NCBI GenBank assembly: GCA_903832475.1
Contig: CAILBQ010000372.1
Location: forward strand, 1 to 5,573
Length of the DNA stretch: 5,573 nucleotides
Direction of reading: 5' to 3'
From: an uncultured Acidobacteriota bacterium
Lineage (GTDB): Bacteria > Acidobacteriota > Terriglobia > Terriglobales > Acidobacteriaceae
Numbering within the stretch: position 1 is the first letter of the stretch; each line of letters opens with the position of its first letter. A program made the position numbers and the translations under genes. Positions 1 through 5,573 of this stretch are shown here, one piece after another. A model generated the notes under the pieces. That model saw only the letters and a list, made by a program, of their open reading frames with translations, did no database searches and was not told where the DNA came from.

Positions 1-2258
1 ACGGTAGGAAATGGCGGACCCTGACGCTCCGCGACGGCTTGCAATCGCTCGATCTTGGCGTCGTTGCCCAATCGCAAGGCTCCATCTGGATTGCCTATCG
101 CGACGCCCTCGGCATGACCCGCCTGCAGGGGCCTGAACTGACACCGGTGCACGTTTCTATGCAAAACGGTCTTCACTCCAACCAGATTTACGCCATTGCT
201 CCGGATCACAAAGGTCGGCTCTGGATCAGCACAGATGCGGGCGTCGACGTCCTCGAGAATGCAAAATGGAAACACCTGGGCAGTGAAGACGGGCTCATCT
301 GGAATGACACCGACTCTCTCGCCCTGCATGTCGATTCCGACGACAACGTCTGGATCGGCACATCAGCCGGCCTGTCCAAATTTGCCCAGCCAGAATTCGC
401 GCTACCTGAGCAGTCTCCCCCTATCGTTCTCACCTCCATCACGGGGACATCTCACAATTGGCAACCGGGTGACGAGCCCGCTCTCCCTTATTCTCAACGG
501 TCGCTATCCATCCAGTTCGCAGCTCTCAGTTATGAATCGGCTTCCGCCATGCGCTTCCGCTATCGGCTCGCCGGGTTCGAAGACAAGTGGACGGAAACCA
601 ACGAACGAAATGTACGATTCGCTGCGCTGCCCCCAGGCCACTACGTCTTCGAAATCACTACCGCCGGACCGAACGGATTGTGGAATCCCCAGCCCGCGCG
701 ATTCGTCTTTTCCATCCAGTCTCCCTGGTGGCTGTCTTGGTGGTTCCTTGGCTCCTCTCTCCTGCTGACTCTTCTCATCGGCGTTGCCGTTGTTCAACTG
801 CGCATACGAGTGCTGGAGAAGCAGAAAAAAGGCCTGGAAAAACAGGTAGCCGATCGAACCGCCGAACTGGTCTCCAGTCATCAGCAACTGGAAGAGATTG
901 CTTACTACGACGTCTTGACCAACACCCCAAATCGCCGCATGTTTGTTGGCGAATTGCGGCGCCGTTTGTCAGATGGCCAGCATCCCGGCCCTTTCACTCT
1001 TCTCCTCATCGACCTCGACTTCTTCAAGCAGGTCAACGACCGATTTGGCCATGACGCAGGCGATGCCGTTCTGATCGAATCTGCATCTCGTCTCAAACAC
1101 GAAGTTCGAGATTCAGATTGCGTTGCCAGACTGGGAGGCGACGAATTCGCCATCCTCCTCTTCTCCCCGCTCGATGCCGCTAACGTAGAAGCAATCTGTC
1201 ATCGCATTCTCAAGAGCCTGGCTGTTCCCATCCGTCATAAACACCTGAAACTCCAGATCGGCTGCAGCATCGGCATCGCCCGGTTTCCTCTCGATGGACC
1301 AACTCAGGAAGCACTCTACAAGTCCGCCGATACTGCGCTCTATCAATCCAAGCAAAACGGCCGAAACACCTTCTGCTGGCACAAGCATCAGGAACTCGCC
1401 AACTCTACACTTCCAACCATCGAGCGCGATCTTCAGACGTATCTCGAAGAGGAAACAATCGGTGTCGCATTCCAGCCCATCTACTCCGTCAACCCAAGGC
1501 AGATCGTCGGGTTTGAGGCATTGGCTCGCTGGTCCCATCCTGAACGCGGCGACGTGTCTCCTGGCATCTTCATCCCTATCGCGGAACAGACCGGCCTCAT
1601 CCAGAAGTTAAGCGCCAAAATCCTCGAATCCGCTTGCCGCCAAATGGCCACATGGAATGCCTTGTGGGCCACCAACCACGTCGTCAGCGTCAATATCTCC
1701 ATCCGGCAGTTCTCAAATCCGGCCTTGCTTCCCTCCATCCTGCAGAGCCTCGAAGATACCGGCCTTCCAGCCAAAAATCTTCATCTGGAAATCACCGAAT
1801 CGGTCCTTCTCCTCGATGACGCACTCGTCGAAAGCACACTCGTCGAAGCTCGTGAACACGGCATTGGCATTTCTCTCGATGACTTTGGAACCGGTTACAG
1901 TTCTCTCAGCTACTTGTTGAATCTCTCCGTCGATGAACTCAAGATCGATCAGAGCTTCATTCAAGGCCTCGAATACGATCGCCGCAAAGTAGAACTTGTC
2001 CGTACCGTCTTGACCCTTGGCAGAACCTTGGGCAAGCGAGTCATTGCCGAAGGCGTCGAAACGTTGGAGCAGATGGAAATCTTGCGCAGTCTAGGCTGCG
2101 AATACGTCCAGGGCTACCTGCTCTCCAAACCTCTCTCGATCGACTCAGTCGAAGCTTTGCATCGCCGTCAGACTTTGCACGAACACGAGAAGACTGCCAA
2201 CCAGGACCTGACGACCCTTCGCCTGTCCAAGTCGCTCGCTCCCAGGCACCTGATGTAA
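1..2258 (+). CDS. Sensor protein with Reg_prop propeller repeats, Y_Y_Y domain, one TM helix, GGDEF and EAL domains (5' partial)
   Basis: Predicted inner-membrane c-di-GMP enzyme with a periplasmic sensor. The frame is open to the left edge (first full codon at 3, 751 residues visible), and the upstream residues continue a propeller repeat, so the TTG at 39 is not the real start; signal peptide and earlier propeller blades are missing. Numbering residues from that TTG: two to three Reg_prop blades (about 1-120, with LWISTDAG and VWIGTSAG), Y_Y_Y domain (about 127-228), Trp-rich TM helix (about 229-254), coiled coil (about 255-287), GGDEF domain (about 288-450), EAL domain (about 465-715). The cyclase site is intact: DLDFFK 325-330, ND 333-334, GGDEF 366-370, plus an inhibitory RxxD site (RDSD 357-360). 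The phosphodiesterase site also looks complete: EAL 493-495, N552, E587, DDFGTGYSS 614-622, KID 635-637, E671, QGY 691-693. It could make and degrade c-di-GMP; net direction and ligand cannot be read from sequence. Confidence 0.95.
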   Translation, partial: GRKWRTLTLRDGLQSLDLGVVAQSQGSIWIAYRDALGMTRLQGPELTPVHVSMQNGLHSNQIYAIAPDHKGRLWISTDAGVDVLENAKWKHLGSEDGLIWNDTDSLALHVDSDDNVWIGTSAGLSKFAQPEFALPEQSPPIVLTSITGTSHNWQPGDEPALPYSQRSLSIQFAALSYESASAMRFRYRLAGFEDKWTETNERNVRFAALPPGHYVFEITTAGPNGLWNPQPARFVFSIQSPWWLSWWFLGSSLLLTLLIGVAVVQLRIRVLEKQKKGLEKQVADRTAELVSSHQQLEEIAYYDVLTNTPNRRMFVGELRRRLSDGQHPGPFTLLLIDLDFFKQVNDRFGHDAGDAVLIESASRLKHEVRDSDCVARLGGDEFAILLFSPLDAANVEAICHRILKSLAVPIRHKHLKLQIGCSIGIARFPLDGPTQEALYKSADTALYQSKQNGRNTFCWHKHQELANSTLPTIERDLQTYLEEETIGVAFQPIYSVNPRQIVGFEALARWSHPERGDVSPGIFIPIAEQTGLIQKLSAKILESACRQMATWNALWATNHVVSVNISIRQFSNPALLPSILQSLEDTGLPAKNLHLEITESVLLLDDALVESTLVEAREHGIGISLDDFGTGYSSLSYLLNLSVDELKIDQSFIQGLEYDRRKVELVRTVLTLGRTLGKRVIAEGVETLEQMEILRSLGCEYVQGYLLSKPLSIDSVEALHRRQTLHEHEKTANQDLTTLRLSKSLAPRHLM

Positions 2259-2310
2259 CGCGCATCTCCGCCATCGTCAAACTTTGAAACTGACACCGAT
2301 TCACATCAGG
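2249..2310. repeat. Spaced 8-bp inverted repeat around the stop codon of the GGDEF/EAL gene
   Basis: CCTGATGT at 2249-2256 is the exact reverse complement of ACATCAGG at 2303-2310, separated by 46 bases. The left arm ends on the first base of the TAA stop. There is no U-run after the right arm, so this is not a canonical intrinsic terminator. It could be a 3'-end RNA stem or a chance match; a rough estimate for a spacer of this size makes one 8-bp match moderately unlikely but not rare. Confidence 0.3.
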
Positions 2311-2339
2311 CTCAATTTCCCGAATCGCGAAGTCTGCGG

Positions 2340-2357
2340 GCGAATAAGAAGCGAATA
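2340..2357. repeat. GCGAATA direct repeat, 11-bp period, upstream of dinB
   Basis: GCGAATA occurs at 2340-2346 and again at 2351-2357, one helical turn apart, and the second copy overlaps the likely -10 hexamer. A related CGAAT lies at 2321-2325. The placement would suit an operator, but a 7-bp match in a short spacer can arise by chance and I do not recognise a known regulator site in it. Confidence 0.25.
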
Positions 2358-2361
2358 TACT
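2356..2361 (+). promoter_or_regulatory. Candidate -10 element of a dinB promoter
   Basis: TATACT matches the sigma-70 -10 consensus TATAAT at five of six bases. Transcription from here would start near 2367-2369 and give a leader of about 28 bases before the dinB ATG. No good -35 hexamer is seen 16-19 bases upstream (TCTGCG or neighbours), so the promoter would be weak, activator-dependent or not real. No E. coli-type (CTGT-N8-ACAG) or Bacillus-type (CGAAC-N4-GTTCG) LexA box is visible nearby. Confidence 0.35.
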
Positions 2362-2395
2362 GGGTCTGTGCAGGATCTCTGCCCCTGCCGCAATC

Positions 2396-3520
2396 ATGTC
2401 TGCACACAGTCCTCAAATCGCCGTACTCGAACCTGCTGAAGTCGCGGCTCGTAAGATCGTGCACGTCGATATGGACGCGTTCTACGCCTCGGTAGAGCAG
2501 CGCGATGATCCGCAACTGCGCGGGAAGCCCGTCGTCGTCGCTTGGCTGGGCAATCGTTCCGTCGTCTGCGCCGCTTCTTATGAAGCGCGTCGCTACGGCA
2601 TACGATCGGCTATGCCGGCTGTAAGTGCTCACCGCTTATGCCCCGAGGCGATCTTTGTTCCCCCTGACTTCCCTCGTTACAAAGCGGTGTCCTCTGCTGT
2701 ACGCGCCATCTTTCAGCGTTACACCGATCTCATCGAACCGCTCTCCCTCGATGAAGCCTACCTCGATGTTACCGAGAACAATCTTCAACTGCTCACCGCA
2801 ACCCGCGTCGCAAAAATGATCCGTGAACAGATTCGCGACGAGTTAAACCTCACCGCCTCCGCCGGCGTCGCGCCCAACAAATTCCTGGCCAAGATCGCTT
2901 CGGACTGGAAGAAGCCCAACGGCCTCTTCGTAATCCAGCCGCACGAAGTTCATGACTTTCTTCTTCCCTTGCCCGTGGGTCGAATTCCTGGCGTAGGCAA
3001 GGTCACCGAGCAGCGGATGAAATCTCTCGGCATCGCCACCGTAGGCGACCTCTATTCTCGTGACCTGCCGGCTCTCGAAGATAACTTCGGAAGCTACGGC
3101 CACCGTCTCTACGAGCTCGCACGCGGCATCGATAACTCTCCAGTAGTTTCCAATCGAGTTAGCAAATCCATCTCGGCTGAAGATACTTTCCCTGTAGATC
3201 TCCCCCTTGCAGACACCGAGCCAAAGATAAGACTTCTTGCAGAGAAAGTCTGGAAATCTTCCCAGGGCAATGCGCGCGCCGCCAGAACTGTCGTGCTCAA
3301 GTTGAAAACAAAGGAATTCGCGTGCCTCACGCGAAGCCTCACCCCAACGACCCCTCCAGCATCCAGCGAAGAGCTTGCAGCAATAGCTCTTGCCTTGCGC
3401 GAACGTGTTGACTTGGGACCGGCGCAGCTATTCCGCTTGGTCGGGATCGGACTCAGCAACTTTCAGCATCCAGAATCCCCGGACTCCCCGCTTTTTTCCG
3501 ATCCCTTGCTCAAAAGCTAA
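2396..3520 (+). CDS. dinB: DNA polymerase IV (Y-family translesion polymerase)
   Basis: Cytoplasmic error-prone polymerase that extends DNA past lesions; 374 residues, close to the family's usual 350-400. Palm residues are complete: D25 and D27 in HVDMDAFYASVE, and D119-E120 in the SLDEAYLDV motif, the metal-binding carboxylates. Y30 occupies the ribonucleotide-excluding steric-gate position. Further signatures are VVCAASYEARRYGIRSAMP (fingers), NKFLAKIASDWKKPNG (palm), the thumb helix-hairpin-helix IPGVGK (197-202), and a little-finger domain opening near VSKSISAEDTF. The ATG at 2396 is the first ATG, GTG or TTG after the in-frame TAA at 2345-2347, which fixes the start. It leaves about 17 extra residues before the catalytic core compared with E. 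coli DinB. No Shine-Dalgarno sequence lies at normal spacing; AGGA at 2372-2375 is about 20 bases away. It follows the sensor gene by 137 bp on the same strand, probably with its own promoter. Confidence 0.97.
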   Translation: MSAHSPQIAVLEPAEVAARKIVHVDMDAFYASVEQRDDPQLRGKPVVVAWLGNRSVVCAASYEARRYGIRSAMPAVSAHRLCPEAIFVPPDFPRYKAVSSAVRAIFQRYTDLIEPLSLDEAYLDVTENNLQLLTATRVAKMIREQIRDELNLTASAGVAPNKFLAKIASDWKKPNGLFVIQPHEVHDFLLPLPVGRIPGVGKVTEQRMKSLGIATVGDLYSRDLPALEDNFGSYGHRLYELARGIDNSPVVSNRVSKSISAEDTFPVDLPLADTEPKIRLLAEKVWKSSQGNARAARTVVLKLKTKEFACLTRSLTPTTPPASSEELAAIALALRERVDLGPAQLFRLVGIGLSNFQHPESPDSPLFSDPLLKS

Positions 3521-3558
3521 GCTGCCTCCAAACGCAGGCAATCTGCCATAGTCCAAAC
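3521..3558. other. Short convergent intergenic spacer without clear terminator
   Basis: Only 38 bases separate the stop codons of dinB (plus strand) and the receptor gene (minus strand). The best stem is TGCCT 3523-3527 with AGGCA 3536-3540, five base pairs with an eight-base loop and no T-run on either side. Transcripts from both sides may therefore overlap at their 3' ends or end by a Rho-dependent route; this is inference. Confidence 0.4.
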
Positions 3559-5573
3559 CTAGAACTCGACCCGCGCCGAAAACTGCGCCAGCCTCTTGTT
3601 CGTCAGCAGCACAGTCGCCTGCCCAAAGTTCTGCGGATTGTCCAGCGTTGCACTGATCGAGTGCGAATCGAAGCGAACGCTATTGGTGATGTTGAACATC
3701 TCCCATCGAAATTGCAACTTTGCCTTCTCCGTGATGTGGAACTCCTTATCAAGTCCACTATCCCAGGCAAAATATCCGTCTCCGCGCAGCGGATTACGCG
3801 TGCCCGAGTCTCCAGGCAGCGCGTGCCCAAATGCATTGAAAACAGCCGCCGGATCAGCAAAGCGTTGTGTCAAAGAGCCCCGTGACGCAGCGTGCGAAGA
3901 GATCGGCGCCACCTGGCTGGCCCATCCCTCGATATCCCAGTTCGTCGGGTAGTAAGCGCCATTGTCCAACAGGAAAGGAAATCCGCTGGTCCATCGAACA
4001 ATCCCCGTCAGTTGCCAACCGCCGACCAACTCATCTTGCAGGCGCGTCGCAGAAGGAAGGAACCTCTTACCGCGCCCCACAGGGATCGTCCAGATATAGT
4101 TCGAATTGATCTGGTGCGTAGCGTCGTAATCCGAAATGCCATACAGTTGATTCGGCATCCACGTATTCAGAATCTGCGCGTAATTGGTGGCGCCCGACGT
4201 ATTCAGCCGCTCCGATTGCGACGTGATATCCATCGACTTCGAATACGTATAGTTCACGTCCGCCTGCAGGCCCGCCCCCAGGCGCTGACGGTATACCACC
4301 TCGAGCGCATGGTAGTTTGAAAACCCGATCGATCTCCACGAATACAACGCGGAATATTGATCGTGATAGAAGCGGTACGAAGGATAGGTCTGGTTAGGAT
4401 TGATCCCCGCGCCGCTCAGCGAATCAGGAACGTCCAGCTCATACAACGCGTAAGTCTCGTTGTACACATTCTGCTGAAATAGTTGATACACGTTCTGCGT
4501 AGCCGAGACAGGTCCAGCGCCAAGTCCCAGGTCGACATTGTTGAGCGCTGCAAACACTTGCTGAAAATAAGGAATGTTGGTGATAGAACTCACCGGCGCC
4601 CCTGCGCGCGACAGCGTCGCAAGTTGGCGTGCTGCCTGGAAATATGTGCTGCCCGCGGCCGACAGGTTCAACGGCATCGCCACGTCTTCCTGTGCCAGTA
4701 GTCGATGCGCCAGACGCCCCACATAGGAGACCTCCAGCGAAGAACCGTTGTTCAACTCCCGCGCAATCGAGAAATCAATCAAGTGCGAGTAAGGCGTCTT
4801 GATTGCCGAATCCAAGCCCCAGCTGATTGCAAATTGATTAGATGATGGCGTCGCCGGAAACCCTCCCGCAGGCGCAGCCGGAAGCAGGCCCGCAGGGATC
4901 GAAGTAAGGCTGGTGAATCGCGGCGCAGTCCCGATGTAAACCGATCCAGGAGGGTTCGAAAGATCGGAAGAAAGACCATACGACCCATTGGTATCGAAGG
5001 TATTCACCGTGGCCGCGCCGAAATGATCGAACACCAGCGAATAGCCTCCACGGATACTCGTCTTCCCGCTCCCAAGCAGACTGTGAAAGATTCCCGAGTC
5101 CGGCGTCGGCGAATACGCAAACGCCACACGAGGACCCAGATCCAGCGTATCCGGCTTCCAGAAATCTGGCCGATGGTTATAGCGTCCATCCAGATTGAAC
5201 GACAGCTCCCCAACGTTTGAGGCCGCCCCTCCTGCCGCTCCCTGTTGCCCGCTCGCCTGGTAGTAGGAAGTCAACGAATACGGCACGCAGGTCGCGCCCG
5301 AAAGCACGCAGGTTCCGACTTGTGTGCCAGTCTTTTCCGCCGGCGCCTGCAGATACGAATAGCGAAGCCCATAGGTGAGCGTGAGGTTCTTCAACGCCTG
5401 CCACGTATCCTGCAGATAAAATTCGCTCTCCTTCCAGCCATAGTCTCGCTTGACCGGCGCCCCAACCACCAGGGGCGTTCCCTGCTTGTTGTAGTTGTAG
5501 ATCGCGTCTCCTTCTGTAACGATGCCGACCAGCCCCAGCAATGCGGAGTTATATTCATTCCCGTAGTTCGAAA
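3559..5573 (-). CDS. TonB-dependent receptor-like outer-membrane protein, Oar-like, C-terminal part (5' partial)
   Basis: Outer-membrane beta-barrel protein of the large acidobacterial Oar/TonB-dependent receptor type, probably for uptake or binding of a bulky substrate that the sequence does not identify. About 670 residues are visible. The frame stays open to the right edge, and the TTG at 5539-5541 is an internal codon, since residues before it (YGNEYNSALLG) match the usual mid-barrel GN-x-x-x-x-x-LLG motif. Family members are usually about 1000-1200 residues, so the signal peptide, carboxypeptidase-regulatory-like domain, plug and first barrel strands lie outside. Visible signatures are FYLQDTW followed by LTLTYGLRYSYL, LGPRVAFAYSP, IRGGYSLVFD, the YSKSMD strand, DYDATHQINSNYIWTIPVGRGKRF, GGWQLTGIVRWTSGFPF, and a final strand ending in VEF with the terminal Phe recognised by the barrel-assembly machinery. 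A Cys pair (codons 5308-5310 and 5287-5289) lies in a probable loop. It converges on dinB and has no obvious functional link to it. Confidence 0.93.
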   Translation of the reverse strand, partial: SNYGNEYNSALLGLVGIVTEGDAIYNYNKQGTPLVVGAPVKRDYGWKESEFYLQDTWQALKNLTLTYGLRYSYLQAPAEKTGTQVGTCVLSGATCVPYSLTSYYQASGQQGAAGGAASNVGELSFNLDGRYNHRPDFWKPDTLDLGPRVAFAYSPTPDSGIFHSLLGSGKTSIRGGYSLVFDHFGAATVNTFDTNGSYGLSSDLSNPPGSVYIGTAPRFTSLTSIPAGLLPAAPAGGFPATPSSNQFAISWGLDSAIKTPYSHLIDFSIARELNNGSSLEVSYVGRLAHRLLAQEDVAMPLNLSAAGSTYFQAARQLATLSRAGAPVSSITNIPYFQQVFAALNNVDLGLGAGPVSATQNVYQLFQQNVYNETYALYELDVPDSLSGAGINPNQTYPSYRFYHDQYSALYSWRSIGFSNYHALEVVYRQRLGAGLQADVNYTYSKSMDITSQSERLNTSGATNYAQILNTWMPNQLYGISDYDATHQINSNYIWTIPVGRGKRFLPSATRLQDELVGGWQLTGIVRWTSGFPFLLDNGAYYPTNWDIEGWASQVAPISSHAASRGSLTQRFADPAAVFNAFGHALPGDSGTRNPLRGDGYFAWDSGLDKEFHITEKAKLQFRWEMFNITNSVRFDSHSISATLDNPQNFGQATVLLTNKRLAQFSARVEF

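Noticed and set aside
39..41. TTG as start codon of the sensor gene
   Set aside because: The frame is open upstream to the window edge and encodes W-R-T-L-T-L-R-D-G-L, typical of a Reg_prop repeat, so the gene starts outside the window.
504..887. Open frame of 127 codons antisense to the Y_Y_Y/TM region
   Set aside because: Shadow of the coding strand; low-complexity charged translation with no motif.
1113..1538. Long open frame antisense to the GGDEF/EAL gene
   Set aside because: It lies wholly inside a strongly supported gene, its translation shows no recognisable domain, and such antisense frames are common in GC-rich coding DNA.
1822..1847. CACTCGTCGAA repeated twice with a 15-bp period in the EAL domain
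   Set aside because: It encodes the similar peptides ALVE and TLVE in a helix, and the distance between the ITES and DDFGTGYSS motifs is normal for EAL domains, so it is not an expansion.
2367..2406. TGTGCAG/CTGCACA inverted repeat flanking the dinB start codon
   Set aside because: A 7-bp match across a 26-base gap is expected about once by chance in a spacer of this size, and it extends into coding sequence.
3473..3498. GC-rich stretch followed by T6 near the dinB 3' end, resembling an intrinsic terminator
   Set aside because: Only a three-pair CGG/CCG stem can form before the T-run, and it lies inside the coding sequence, before the stop codon.
3505..3521. Stem-loop over the dinB stop codon (CTTGCT with AGC-T-AAG)
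   Set aside because: Six pairs interrupted by a bulge, AT-rich, with no adjacent T-run; too weak to call a terminator.
3892..4320. Arg-rich 142-codon plus-strand frame inside the receptor gene
   Set aside because: The Arg-rich composition is typical of an out-of-frame reading of GC-rich DNA, and the minus-strand frame has clear barrel signatures throughout.

Overview
The window carries three protein genes and very little non-coding DNA. Two genes lie on the plus strand: a 5'-truncated membrane sensor with GGDEF and EAL domains, then dinB (DNA polymerase IV). The third, on the minus strand, is the C-terminal part of a large TonB-dependent receptor-like outer-membrane protein that converges on dinB. 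Both edge genes run off the window.

The likely source is an acidobacterium of the Terriglobia/Acidobacteriaceae type. This is inferred from the receptor style (large Oar-like barrel with the GN-x-x-x-x-x-LLG, QDTW and D-x-THQ...PVGRGKRF signatures), from the propeller/Y_Y_Y sensor fused to c-di-GMP domains, and from the moderately GC-rich base composition. No rRNA or other taxonomic marker is present, so the assignment is tentative.

Layout: 1-2258, sensor/diguanylate cyclase/phosphodiesterase, no start in the window. 2259-2395, a 137-bp spacer with a plausible -10 element for dinB, a short direct repeat and a spaced inverted repeat. 2396-3520, dinB, complete. 3521-3558, a 38-bp convergent spacer without a convincing terminator. 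3559-5573, the receptor on the minus strand, with no start in the window.

The three genes do not form an evident pathway. The sensor would set cyclic-di-GMP level in response to a periplasmic cue, dinB performs translesion synthesis, and the receptor would act at the outer membrane. I see no mobile element, CRISPR array, tRNA, rRNA, toxin-antitoxin pair or defence system. The region looks like ordinary chromosome; the observations below are modest.
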